Shown here in pieces: positions 44,031 to 54,545 of a stretch of 64,000 bases of DNA. Position 1 is the first letter of the stretch, and each line of letters starts with the position of its first letter. A program made the position numbers and the translations under genes. Below the pieces are notes generated by a model. The model did no database searches. It saw only the letters and a list, made by a program, of their open reading frames with translations, and had not been told where the DNA came from. This stretch comes from Polymorphobacter megasporae (GTDB taxonomy: Bacteria; Pseudomonadota; Alphaproteobacteria; Sphingomonadales; Sphingomonadaceae): the NCBI RefSeq assembly GCF_018982885.2, contig NZ_CP081848.1:1426001-1490000 (forward strand), in the 5' to 3' direction.

Positions 44031-45752
44031 ATGACCGATCCCAAGCCCCTCCGCTCCGCCGCAACCTACGGCAAGCGCGACCGCGACGGCTTCATCCACC
44101 GGAGTTGGATGAAGGCGCAGGGCTTCCCCGACCATGTCTTCGACGGCAAGCCGATCATCGGCATCTGCCAGACCTTCAGCGAGTTCAACCCATGCCACAG
44201 CCACCTCCGCGACATCGCCGAGGGGGTCAAGCGCGGGGTCTGGGAGGCGGGCGGCGTCCCGCTCGAATTCCCCGCGATGTCGCTCGGCGAGACGCAGATT
44301 CGCCCGACCGCGATGCTGTTCCGCAACCTGATGAGCATGGACGTCGAGGAATCGATCCGCGGTTATGCGATGGACGGCGTCGTCCTGCTCGGCGGGTGTG
44401 ACAAGAATTCGCCCGCGATGCTGATGGGCGCGGCGTCCGTCGGACTGCCGGCGATGCTCGTCAGCTCGGGGCCGATGCTCAACGGCAAGTTCCGCGGCAC
44501 CGACATCGGCAGCGGCACCGACGTCTGGCGCTTCAGCGAGGAGGTCCGCGCGGGGACGATGTCGAACGCCGACTTCATGGCCGCCGAGGCCGGCATGTCG
44601 CGCTCACCCGGCACGTGCATGACGATGGGCACCGCGTCGACGCTCGCGTGCATCTTCGAGGCGATGGGGCTGTCGCTGCCGTTCAACGGGACGATCCCCG
44701 GGGTCGACGCGCGACGCAAGGCGATGGCGCACCGTACCGGCAACCGCATCGTCGAGCTCGTCCGCTCGGGCGCGACGATGGCCGATGTGCTGACGCGCGA
44801 GGCGTTCGAGAACGGGGTCAAGATGTGCGCGGCGATCGGTGGCTCGACCAACGCGGTCCTCCATTTGCTCGCGCTCGCCGGGCGCGCCGGGGTCAAGTTC
44901 GACCTCGCCGACTGGCAGCACCTCGGCGCATCGGTGCCGCTGCTCGTCGACCTGATGCCGTCGGGGCGCTTCCTGATGGAGGATTTCCATTATGCCGGCG
45001 GCGTGCCCGCAGTGGTCGCCGAACTCGGCGAGGCGCTCCATCTCGATCATGTCGGCGTGTCGGGGCTGAGCCTGCGAGATATCGCGGGGACGGCGCGCAA
45101 CGATAATCCCGAGGTCATCCGCCCGCTCGACAAGCCGCTGATGGCCGAAGGCGGGCTGGTCATCCTCAAGGGCAACCTCGCCCCGCGCGGTGCGGTGATC
45201 AAGCCCGGCGCGGCGTCGCCCGAGCTTCTCCAGCATCGCGGTCGCGCGGTCGTGTTCCATTCGATCGAGGATTTCCACGCGCGCGTCGACGACCCCGATC
45301 TCGATATCGACGCGTCGTGCGTGATGGTCCTCCAGGGCTGCGGCCCGCGCGGCTATCCGGGGATGCCCGAGGTCGGCAACATGCCGCTGCCACGCAAGCT
45401 GCTCGAGGCCGGGGTCCGCGACATGGTCCGCGTGTCCGACGCGCGGATGAGCGGCACCGCGTTCGGCACCGTCGTCCTCCATTGCGCCCCCGAGGCGCAT
45501 ATCGGCGGGCCGCTCGCGTTGGTCCGCGACGGCGACATGATCGCGCTCGATACGGCGAATGCGTCGCTGACGCTCGAAATCAGCGACGAGGAGATGGAGG
45601 CCCGCGCGGCCGCATGGGTGCCGACGCCCCCCGCCTACGACCGCGGCTGGTACAAGTTATACATCGACCACGTCACCCAGGCCGACCAGGGCGCCGACCT
45701 CGACTTCCTGCGCGGATCGAGCGGAAGCGTCGTGACCCGCGAGTCGCACTGA
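44031..45752 (+). CDS. IlvD/Edd family sugar-acid dehydratase
   Basis: A 573-residue Fe-S dehydratase. Cluster ligands are expected in GICQTFSEFNPCHSHL (Cys46 or nearby), VVLLGGCDKNSPAMLMG and SRSPGTCMTMGTAST. RMSGTAFGTVVLHCAPEAHIGGPLA lies near the C-terminus. Within the family, this form with FIHRSWMKAQG resembles the pentonate/L-arabonate and related sugar-acid dehydratases more than true dihydroxyacid dehydratase. The downstream DgoK and DgoA genes make galactonate a good substrate candidate. ATG 44031 is preferred; ATG 44013 is also in frame. The stop overlaps the dgoK ATG. Confidence 0.9.
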   Translation: MTDPKPLRSAATYGKRDRDGFIHRSWMKAQGFPDHVFDGKPIIGICQTFSEFNPCHSHLRDIAEGVKRGVWEAGGVPLEFPAMSLGETQIRPTAMLFRNLMSMDVEESIRGYAMDGVVLLGGCDKNSPAMLMGAASVGLPAMLVSSGPMLNGKFRGTDIGSGTDVWRFSEEVRAGTMSNADFMAAEAGMSRSPGTCMTMGTASTLACIFEAMGLSLPFNGTIPGVDARRKAMAHRTGNRIVELVRSGATMADVLTREAFENGVKMCAAIGGSTNAVLHLLALAGRAGVKFDLADWQHLGASVPLLVDLMPSGRFLMEDFHYAGGVPAVVAELGEALHLDHVGVSGLSLRDIAGTARNDNPEVIRPLDKPLMAEGGLVILKGNLAPRGAVIKPGAASPELLQHRGRAVVFHSIEDFHARVDDPDLDIDASCVMVLQGCGPRGYPGMPEVGNMPLPRKLLEAGVRDMVRVSDARMSGTAFGTVVLHCAPEAHIGGPLALVRDGDMIALDTANASLTLEISDEEMEARAAAWVPTPPAYDRGWYKLYIDHVTQADQGADLDFLRGSSGSVVTRESH

Positions 45753-46642
45753 TGGCGGGGACCGACTTATCGAACGGCTTCGTTGCGGTCGACTGGGGCA
45801 CGACCAACCGCCGGGCGTGGATGATTGACGCCGCCGGGGCCGCGAGCGCGCCGGTGACCGACGCCGAGGGCATCCTCAGCGTGACTGACTTCCCCGTAGC
45901 CGTCGCCGCACTCCGCGACCGCGCCGGGGGCCGCCCGTTGCTGATGGCGGGGATGATCGGGTCGAACCGCGGCTGGCATGAGGTGCCGTACGTCGCTGCC
46001 CCCGCCGGGCTCGCTGAAATCGCTGCGGCGGTGACATGGGTCGAACCGGGAGTCGGCATCGTGCCGGGCGTTTCGTTCATTGACGGCGACCTCCGCGCCG
46101 ACATCATGCGCGGCGAGGAAGTCGCGCTGCTCGGCGCGTGCGCGGCGGCGAGCGTCGAATGCGACGGGCTCGTCTGCCACCCCGGCACGCACACCAAGTG
46201 GGTCGAGATGGAGGAGGGCCGGATCGCGCGCTTCCGCACGGTGATGACCGGCGACGTGTTTGCCGCGCTCGCGCACAAGTCGATCCTGTCCGACCTGCTC
46301 GCCTGCCCCGCCCCGGTCGACGAGGCCTTCCTCGCCGGGGTCGATCACGCGCTGGCGAATGCAGACCTGACCGCCGAACTGTTCGCGGTTCGCGCGCGCG
46401 TCATTCTCGGCAAGGCGGAGGCGGTCAACGCCGCGTCGTACGTCTCGGGATTGCTGATCGGCAACGACGTCAAGATCGGCCTCGGGCGGCTGCGCGCCGA
46501 CGTCGTTCCCGTACTCGGCAGCCCCGATCTGACCGGCCGCTTCGCCGTGGCGCTGGCCCGCGCCGGCCGCGAGACGATCGAGCGCGACGGCGACACTGCC
46601 TTTGTCGCTGGAATGAACGCGATCGCGGGAGCCTTGGCATGA
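45752..46642 (+). CDS. dgoK: 2-dehydro-3-deoxygalactonokinase
   Basis: A 296-residue sugar kinase of the DgoK family. The N-terminal phosphate motif is FVAVDWGTTNRRAWMID. The family block LLMAGMIGSNRGWHEVPYV follows, then VPGVSFID, and the second phosphate/adenosine region is VCHPGTHTKWVEM with FRTVMTGDVFAALA. It phosphorylates 2-keto-3-deoxygalactonate on O6. ATG 45752 overlaps the dehydratase TGA by 1 nt, and its stop overlaps dgoA through ATGA. Confidence 0.94.
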   Translation: MAGTDLSNGFVAVDWGTTNRRAWMIDAAGAASAPVTDAEGILSVTDFPVAVAALRDRAGGRPLLMAGMIGSNRGWHEVPYVAAPAGLAEIAAAVTWVEPGVGIVPGVSFIDGDLRADIMRGEEVALLGACAAASVECDGLVCHPGTHTKWVEMEEGRIARFRTVMTGDVFAALAHKSILSDLLACPAPVDEAFLAGVDHALANADLTAELFAVRARVILGKAEAVNAASYVSGLLIGNDVKIGLGRLRADVVPVLGSPDLTGRFAVALARAGRETIERDGDTAFVAGMNAIAGALA

Positions 46643-47268
46643 ACCATCTCGACACCTTCCGCGCGCATTTCGCCGAATGTCCGCTGATCGCAATCATCCG
46701 CGGCGTCACGCCGGGCGAGGTCGTCGCAATCGGCGATGCGCTGGTTGCCGCAGGCATCCGTATCATCGAGATCCCGCTCAATTCGCCCGATCCGTTCACG
46801 AGCATCGAGCGGCTCGCGAAGCATCTCGGCGATGCGGCGACGGTCGGCGCGGGAACGGTCCTGTCGGCGGCGCACGTCGAAAGCGTCCACGCCGCCGGGG
46901 GGACGCTGATCGTTTCGCCCAACGCCGACACCGCGGTCATCGCCGCGACGGTCGCCGCGCGACTGGTATCGGCCCCCGGCTATTTTACCCCGAGCGAGGC
47001 GTTCGCCGCGCTCGCCGCCGGGGCGCACATCCTCAAGCTGTTCCCGGCCGAAGCCGCAACGCCGACGGTCCTCAAGGCGCAGAAGGCCGTGCTGCCGAAG
47101 GACGTTCCTGTGCTCCCGGTCGGCGGGATCACTCCCGAAAGCATGGCGGCATGGATTGACGCCGGTGCCGCGGGTTTCGGGCTTGGCGGCGGCGTGTTTC
47201 GCCCCGGCATGACCCCCGCCGACGTAAGAAATGCTGCATCGCAGTATGTCGCGGCGCTTTCACGCTAG
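46639..47268 (+). CDS. dgoA: 2-dehydro-3-deoxy-6-phosphogalactonate aldolase
   Basis: A 209-residue class I aldolase of the KDPG/KDPGal family. The first strand has LIAIIRGVTPGEVV, and the catalytic Glu is in IRIIEIPLNSPDP. TVGAGTVLS and VSPNADTAVI follow, and the Schiff-base Lys is in HILKLFPAEAATP. It yields pyruvate and glyceraldehyde 3-phosphate. IPLNSP, not the IPLRTP type of KDPG aldolases, fits the galactonate version. ATG 46639 overlaps the kinase stop. The GH2 gene follows after 31 bp. Confidence 0.93.
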   Translation: MNHLDTFRAHFAECPLIAIIRGVTPGEVVAIGDALVAAGIRIIEIPLNSPDPFTSIERLAKHLGDAATVGAGTVLSAAHVESVHAAGGTLIVSPNADTAVIAATVAARLVSAPGYFTPSEAFAALAAGAHILKLFPAEAATPTVLKAQKAVLPKDVPVLPVGGITPESMAAWIDAGAAGFGLGGGVFRPGMTPADVRNAASQYVAALSR

Positions 47269-47299
47269 ACCCGTGATTCTCGGCTGCTAGGCTTGGGCG

Positions 47300-50068
47300 A
47301 TGGCCACTGCACTTTCCGCCCCCGCCCTGTTGCGTGAGCGCGTCTCGCTCGACGGCGTCTGGGATTTCCGCCTCGACCGCGAGGAGACATGGCGCGCGAT
47401 TCAGGTCCCTGGCGTCTGGCAGGCGCAGTTCGACGATCTGCGCGAGACGCAGGGCGTTACATGGTACCGGCGCAACTTCACCGTCCCGCGCAAATGGCAG
47501 AGTGGCGACGCCAGCCATGAAGTCGTCCTCGGCTTCGGCGCGGTCAACTATCTCGCCGAAGTCTATGTCAACGGACGCCGGGTGACGGTCCACGAAGGCG
47601 GTTATCTGTCGTTCGAAGTGACGCTCGACCGCGACGCCTTGTGGTCCGACAACAGCCTCGAAGTGAAGGTGACGCTGCCGTCGAACGACCGCGCCGAGTT
47701 TCCCGACCACCCGTTTCAGGAAATCCCGCACGGTAAGCAGAGCTGGTACGGCCCAATGGGCGGAATCTGGCAGCCGGTCTGGCTCGAACGCCGCGCGGTG
47801 GCGAATCTTGGCGCAATCATCCTCGGTGCCGATCTCGACTCCGGCGCGGTCGGGGTATCCGTCGCGGTCTCGCCTGGCGCGGCCGGTGCGGTGCTCGTCG
47901 CGACGATTGCCGGACCCGACGGCGCAGTGGTGGGGCGCACGCGGGTCGATTGCGGCGATCGGGCACTCGTCCCGTTCGGCATCACCGTCGCCGATCCGCA
48001 GGCATGGTCCCCCGACACGCCGCATCTTTACGACCTGTCGGTCGAACTCGTTACCGGCACGACGGTGCGCGACAGCGGCACGCGGCGCTTCGGCTTTCGC
48101 ACGATCGCGACGAAGGACGGGCAATTCCTGCTCAACGGCAAGCCGTTCTACATGCGCTGCGCTCTCGACCAGGATTACTATCCGGAGGGGCTCTACACCG
48201 TCCCCAACCTCGCCTACCTCGAAGACCAGTTCCGCAAGGCGAAGGCGCTCGGCCTCAACACTGTCCGCTGCCACATCAAGGTCCCCGACCCATTATACTA
48301 CGAAGTCTGCGACCGGCTCGGGCTGCTGGTGTGGACCGAGTTTCCCAACTTCGAACGCTTCAGCGAAAAGGCGAGTGAGCGCGCGAGGATCACCGCCGAG
48401 GGCATCATCGCGCGCGACGGCCACCACCCGTCGATTATCGCGTGGACGATCATCAACGAAGATTGGGGGACCCGGCTCACCGAGGACCCCGATCACCGCC
48501 GCTGGCTGATCGACCAATATGACTGGCTGAAGCAGCACGACCCGAGCCGCCTCGCGGTCGACAATTCGGCGTGCTTCCCCAACTTCCACGTCAAGACCGA
48601 CATCGAGGACTATCACTATTACCGCGGCGTCCCCGACCGGCGCGGCGAATGGGACCATCTGACCGACCGCTTCGCCGCGCGCGAGGACTGGACCTTCAGC
48701 CCGTATGGTGATGCCGAGCGGCGCGGCGACGAGCCGTTGGTCTGCTCCGAATTCGGCGTCTGGGGGCTGCCCAACCCGCGCGACCTGCGTCGCGGCGGTA
48801 CCGTCGACCCGTGGTGGTTCGAGACCGGCGCGCAATGGGGCGAGGGCGTCGCCTACCCCAAGGGGCTCGAGCAACGCTACCGCGGCTTCTTCCTCGACCG
48901 CGCCTTCGGCAGCTTCGACGCGTTCATTACCGCGACCCAATGGTATCAGTTCACCGGGCTCAAATACCAGATCGAGAAGCTCCGCAGCAGCGCGTCGATC
49001 CAGGGCTATGTCATCACCGAGCTGACCGATATCTATTGGGAAGCCAATGGGTTGATGGACATGGAGCGCAACCTTCGCGCCTTCCATCTCCCCTTCGCCG
49101 ACGTCAACGCCGACATCGTCCTCGTCCCCGGCTTCCGCCGCTGGGGGTATTGGGCGGGCGAGGCAATCGATTTCACGCCCGCCGTCGCTACCGGCGGCTG
49201 CACGGTCGAGCCCGGCGCGGTCCTCGACTGGAGCCTCGAACCGCTCGGGCTATCGGGACGCGTGCCGGTCGCAGCGGCGGGGACCGGCTGCGTCACGGCG
49301 ATTGCAGGGTTCGACGTCGTCCTCCCGGCGGTCGAAGCTTCGGTCGCAGTGACGCTGCAGATGATCCTGCGCGATGCCGACGGCGGGGTCCTCGCGCGCA
49401 ATTACGAAGCGCTGAGCATTTATCCGCGCCTGCCCACGCCCGAGACTCCGCCGATCTGGACTGACGACGAGGGGATGCGCCACCGGCTCGTCGCGCTTGG
49501 CTACACGCTTGCCGATACCCCCGACGCGGCGCTGTCGCTTGGTCGCGCGATGGACACGCGGCTCGTCGAGGCGGTGCGGCGCGGTCATCGCGCGCTGGTC
49601 GTGGTCGAGGACGGCCCGAGCCGCTGGCTGCGGTCCGACGAGCCGCCGTCGTTGATGCCGGTGCCGTATCACATGGACCAGGCGTTCCCCGGGCTGTTCG
49701 CGCAGAACCGCGACAACACGATGTATCGCGGCGACTGGATCACCGCGTTCAGCTGGCTCCAGCGGTCGGGGCATTTCGCGGCGATCCCGGCGCACGCGAC
49801 CAACGGCCCGATGTTCGACCTGTCGTTCGAGCGCATCGTGCCGCATCACGTCCTCGTCGGCATGAAGCCGTGGGAGCACGAGGCGCACGTTCCAGCCGGG
49901 CTCGTCGTCGGCTGGGGCCACCGCGCCAGCGCAGTCATTGCCGAACGCTGGTTCGGGCGCGGCAAAGCGGTGCTGACGTCGTTCCGTGTCTACGCCGATG
50001 CCCCGGGAGCCGATCCGGTGGCGACGACGCTATTCCATGCGCTGATCGCCCAAGCGCTAAGCGGTTAG
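47300..50068 (+). CDS. Glycoside hydrolase family 2 (beta-galactosidase/beta-glucuronidase-like)
   Basis: A 922-residue multi-domain GH2 enzyme. The jelly-roll N-terminal domain has WYRRNFTVP and VLGFGAVNYLAEVYVNGRRV, followed by the Ig-like domain. The barrel starts at GQFLLNGKPFYMRCALDQDYYPEG and contains NTVRCHIKVPDPLYYEVCDRLG. The acid/base Glu is in IIAWTIINEDWG near residue 386, and the nucleophile Glu is in LVCSEFGVWGL near residue 482. The last 300 residues form an accessory beta-rich region with a glutamine-amidotransferase-like look. No signal peptide is visible. Operon context favours beta-galactoside cleavage. Confidence 0.92.
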   Translation: MATALSAPALLRERVSLDGVWDFRLDREETWRAIQVPGVWQAQFDDLRETQGVTWYRRNFTVPRKWQSGDASHEVVLGFGAVNYLAEVYVNGRRVTVHEGGYLSFEVTLDRDALWSDNSLEVKVTLPSNDRAEFPDHPFQEIPHGKQSWYGPMGGIWQPVWLERRAVANLGAIILGADLDSGAVGVSVAVSPGAAGAVLVATIAGPDGAVVGRTRVDCGDRALVPFGITVADPQAWSPDTPHLYDLSVELVTGTTVRDSGTRRFGFRTIATKDGQFLLNGKPFYMRCALDQDYYPEGLYTVPNLAYLEDQFRKAKALGLNTVRCHIKVPDPLYYEVCDRLGLLVWTEFPNFERFSEKASERARITAEGIIARDGHHPSIIAWTIINEDWGTRLTEDPDHRRWLIDQYDWLKQHDPSRLAVDNSACFPNFHVKTDIEDYHYYRGVPDRRGEWDHLTDRFAAREDWTFSPYGDAERRGDEPLVCSEFGVWGLPNPRDLRRGGTVDPWWFETGAQWGEGVAYPKGLEQRYRGFFLDRAFGSFDAFITATQWYQFTGLKYQIEKLRSSASIQGYVITELTDIYWEANGLMDMERNLRAFHLPFADVNADIVLVPGFRRWGYWAGEAIDFTPAVATGGCTVEPGAVLDWSLEPLGLSGRVPVAAAGTGCVTAIAGFDVVLPAVEASVAVTLQMILRDADGGVLARNYEALSIYPRLPTPETPPIWTDDEGMRHRLVALGYTLADTPDAALSLGRAMDTRLVEAVRRGHRALVVVEDGPSRWLRSDEPPSLMPVPYHMDQAFPGLFAQNRDNTMYRGDWITAFSWLQRSGHFAAIPAHATNGPMFDLSFERIVPHHVLVGMKPWEHEAHVPAGLVVGWGHRASAVIAERWFGRGKAVLTSFRVYADAPGADPVATTLFHALIAQALSG

Positions 50069-50084
50069 AATCGAGCGGCTGGAC

Positions 50085-50246
50085 TTATTTCGTGTCGTCG
50101 GCCTTCTTGTCGGTCGAGATCCCCGGAGCGTCGCGTTCGGTTTCGCTCCCCGACACCGTGCCCGACTGAGCGTTGGTCCCCCCGGTCGCGTGACCCGAGG
50201 TGTTTGCCGCCGCGGGGAGGTCGCGGTCTTCGTTGCTGCCGGTCAC
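50085..50246 (-). CDS. Small hydrophilic hypothetical protein
   Basis: A 53-residue, probably unstructured protein starting VTGSNEDRDLPAAANTSG and ending in the charged tail GISTDKKADDTK. The GTG start overlaps the stop of the preceding small gene (GTGA), the same coupling seen between many genuine genes in the window. Composition is rich in Thr, Ser, Gly, Asp and Ala. I recognise no family. It ends 16 bp from the convergent GH2 gene. Confidence 0.55.
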   Translation of the reverse strand: MTGSNEDRDLPAAANTSGHATGGTNAQSGTVSGSETERDAPGISTDKKADDTK

Positions 50247-50476
50247 TGCGCGTCGCCGCCGTCGCCGTCGCGAGTCGCGTTCGGATTGTCGCCGCCGCGA
50301 TACGCCGGGTCGGTCTGCCCGCCGGGCGAGCCCGCGCCGCCGGTCGTTTCGGTTGTTTCGGAGCGTGCGCCACCACCCGACTCGCCGCCGCCGTTTGCAC
50401 CCGGCGTGCCGTCGATATCGGGCCGGGCGTCGACGTTGCCGAAGCCGAGTTCGCGATGATCCTTGTGGTCGGTCAT
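50243..50476 (-). CDS. Small Gly-rich hydrophilic hypothetical protein
   Basis: A 77-residue protein beginning MTDHKDHRELGFGNVDARPD and continuing with Gly/Asp/Thr-rich, low-complexity sequence (GGGESGGGARSETTETTGG). It has no hydrophobic segment and is probably disordered. AGGAGG lies 8 nt before ATG 50476, one of the best ribosome sites in the window, which supports a real gene. It is divergent from acs and coupled to the 53-residue gene downstream. Such proteins are sometimes stress- or desiccation-linked, but that is only a guess. Confidence 0.65.
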   Translation of the reverse strand: MTDHKDHRELGFGNVDARPDIDGTPGANGGGESGGGARSETTETTGGAGSPGGQTDPAYRGGDNPNATRDGDGGDAQ

Positions 50477-50591
50477 AGTCCGTCCTCCTGCGAGGGTTAA
50501 CGTCCGCCTCGCCCGCGCCGTTCCGCACTGCTAGGTTCTGCTGCAACACGCGCGGGCCGTAGCGTCCGCGTACAACGTCTTGGGGACGATG

Positions 50592-52517
<1,926 letters not shown>

Positions 52518-52521
52518 GCGG

Positions 52522-53247
52522 TTATGGCTGCTTCTGCGGCGCGCCGACGGCAAAGGCCTGACCGCCGATGACGACCTGCGACAGCCGGTTCGAGGTCGAT
52601 GCGGCGGCGGCATAGTTGCCGCGCTGGAGGTTGGCGGTGATCGCGATCTGCGCGCTGCGCAATTTGAGCAGCTCCGACGGGGCGATCAAATGCGGGCTTG
52701 CGGGAACCGGAATGCCCGGCGCGGGGGCCGACGGCTGAACTGCAGCCCCCACCGGGGCCGCCGTCAGCGCCGCGACGAGCTGGCCGTTGCTCGCGGCGAG
52801 GTTCTGCGCCGTCGCCTTGACCTGCTGAAGACTGCGCGCTTGTTCGATCAGATTGTCGGCGCTGATCTTGAGCGTTGCCCCCGATGCGACGTCGAACGGC
52901 GTGTCCTCGACGACGGCGGCACCTCCGCTTGCGTCGAGCAAGCGCATCGCAGGGGTCGGCAGGTTTTCGGTGGCGAAGCTCGGTGAGAAGGTCACCGTCA
53001 TGCGGCCCGGCCCGGCGGGCGCGCCCTGCCCGATGGTAAATTGCGCGAGCGAGATCAGCAGGGCGACGAGCGCGAAGGCGGCACCGAGCGTCAGCGCGCG
53101 CATCCGGAAGGCGGCAAGCCCCGGATCGACCGGCTGCCCGCGCCAGACGAGGAGAAAGGCGAACAGGAACACCGCCATGCCGACGCCGATGCCGCCGAGT
53201 TGCGCGAGTTTGGCGACGCCGTCGATCAGGCTGGCCGGTAAATCCAT
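52522..53247 (-). CDS. Hypothetical membrane-anchored protein
   Basis: A 241-residue protein. Two hydrophobic helices near the N-terminus (GGIGVGMAVFLFAFLLVW and MRALTLGAAFALVALLISLA) are separated by WRGQPVDPGLAAFR. The rest is polar, with a short beta-like stretch (RMTVTFSPSF), an amphipathic helix (TLKISADNLIEQARSLQQVKATAQNL), and Pro/Ala-rich linkers. The large C-terminal part is probably periplasmic. I do not recognise the family. It converges with acs (4-nt gap) and has a 100-bp divergent gap to the Nudix gene. Confidence 0.75.
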   Translation of the reverse strand: MDLPASLIDGVAKLAQLGGIGVGMAVFLFAFLLVWRGQPVDPGLAAFRMRALTLGAAFALVALLISLAQFTIGQGAPAGPGRMTVTFSPSFATENLPTPAMRLLDASGGAAVVEDTPFDVASGATLKISADNLIEQARSLQQVKATAQNLAASNGQLVAALTAAPVGAAVQPSAPAPGIPVPASPHLIAPSELLKLRSAQIAITANLQRGNYAAAASTSNRLSQVVIGGQAFAVGAPQKQP

Positions 53248-53347
53248 CGCGCTTCCCCCGCTTAGACTTTGGCGAGCCTAGCACAGATCGGGGAACGAAT
53301 CATGGGACGAGCTGCTATCCATGGTCTTCAACGACGATGGAAACACG

Positions 53348-53845
53348 ATGGCCGACCTTCTTTGGCAGGGCAAATACCTCGAAGTCCGGCGCGACGGGAC
53401 GTGGGAGTATGCCGCTCGGGTCGGCGGGATGGGCGCGGCGGTTATCCTTGCGGTGACCGACGCGCGCGAGATCGTGCTGGTCGAGCAGCTGCGCCGGGCA
53501 TTGGGGAAACCGACGATCGAACTGCCCGCCGGGCTGATCGGTGACGACGGCGACTTCGACGCGGCCGCCGCCGCGGCGCGCGAGCTCGACGAGGAGACCG
53601 GGTTCACCGCAACCGGCTGGGAGCGCATCGGCGACTTCGCGACGTCGCCGGGGATGTCGTCGGAGATGTTCACGTTGTTCCGCGCAAGCGGGCTGAAGCA
53701 GACCGGCTCGGGCGGCGGTGTCGCCGGGGAGGACATTACCGTCCATGTCGTGCCGCTCGACGGGATCGGCGACTGGCTCGCAGTACAGCGGGGGCGTGGC
53801 TGCGTGATCGATTGCCGCCTGATCGCGGCGTTGGGGCTGGTCTGA
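53348..53845 (+). CDS. NUDIX hydrolase, ADP-ribose pyrophosphatase-like
   Basis: A 165-residue Nudix protein. VEQLRRALGKPTIELPAGLIGDD leads into the Nudix helix AARELDEETGFTATGWERIGDFATSPGMSSEMFTLF. The metal-binding REXXEE core is present, and SPGMSSEMFTLF is typical of ADP-ribose pyrophosphatases. Eight residues before the REL the usual Glu of the box is replaced by Phe (DFDAAAAAA), so metal binding may differ slightly. ATG 53348 gives the better N-terminus (MADLLWQGKYLEVRR); ATG 53321 is in frame but without a ribosome site. Confidence 0.9.
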   Translation: MADLLWQGKYLEVRRDGTWEYAARVGGMGAAVILAVTDAREIVLVEQLRRALGKPTIELPAGLIGDDGDFDAAAAAARELDEETGFTATGWERIGDFATSPGMSSEMFTLFRASGLKQTGSGGGVAGEDITVHVVPLDGIGDWLAVQRGRGCVIDCRLIAALGLV

Positions 53846-53904
53846 CGCTTGAGTACGGCGCTGTCCTACAGGTGCGCCGTCATGCTAGACTTTCCAGCGA
53901 CGCG

Positions 53905-53930
53905 GACGTGCGACGAAGACGTGCGACGAA
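53905..53930. repeat. Two tandem copies of a 13-bp unit
   Basis: GACGTGCGACGAA occurs twice in direct succession in the 178-bp gap between the Nudix gene and coq7. It could be a slippage product or a pair of regulator sites. Nothing else is recognisable in this gap. Confidence 0.7.
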
Positions 53931-54023
53931 GAGGGCGGAATCATCTCCGTGTCGCCAGAAAACGAGGCGCGAACTCCACCGCCTTTTGTGTGAACTTATT
54001 TTGAACTTCCCAGATAGGTTCGT

Positions 54024-54545
54024 TCAGACCCGCTTCGTCAGCGCGATCGCGACCCGGCAGCCGGCGCGGATTACCGCCGACATCACCGGGAAGCCGGTCC
54101 CGCCCATCGCGCTCGCGGTCTCCTTATGCTCGACCTCCTCGGCCTGGAAGTCGGCGATGTGTGCGGCGAGCTCGGGGTCGATGTCGCCGCCCTTGCCGTC
54201 GGAAAGCGCGTCGCGCTGCGACTGGTAGTGCCGGTCGATCTCGGTCTCGACCGCAACGGTGCACGCCATCGCGGCGTCGGGGCCGAGCAGCGCGGTCGCC
54301 GCACCCAACGCATAGCCGGCGATGTGCCAGATCGGGTGGAGCAGGGTGGGGCGGACCCGCCGCGCGACGATCATCCGGTCGAACACCGCGAGATGCCGCG
54401 CCTCCTGCGCCTTCATCCGCCCGATCTCGGGCGCGATGGGCGACCGGTTGCCCATCACCGCGAGCTGCCCCGCATAAATCCGCGCCGCGCCGTACTCGCC
54501 AGCGTGGTCGACCCGGATCATCTGCTCGACGGTCTCACCAGCCAC
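54024..54545 (-). CDS. coq7: Demethoxyubiquinone hydroxylase (Coq7 family)
   Basis: A 173-residue di-iron hydroxylase of ubiquinone synthesis. Iron ligands follow the Coq7 order: IRVDHAGEYGAARIYAGQ (Glu), MKAQEARHLAVFD (ExxH), VAVETEIDRHYQSQ (Glu) and FQAEEVEHKETA (ExxxxH-type). The length matches bacterial Coq7. It starts with GTG 54545, within the end of dsbB (28-nt overlap), so the two are probably cotranslated. Confidence 0.95.
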   Translation of the reverse strand: MAGETVEQMIRVDHAGEYGAARIYAGQLAVMGNRSPIAPEIGRMKAQEARHLAVFDRMIVARRVRPTLLHPIWHIAGYALGAATALLGPDAAMACTVAVETEIDRHYQSQRDALSDGKGGDIDPELAAHIADFQAEEVEHKETASAMGGTGFPVMSAVIRAGCRVAIALTKRV

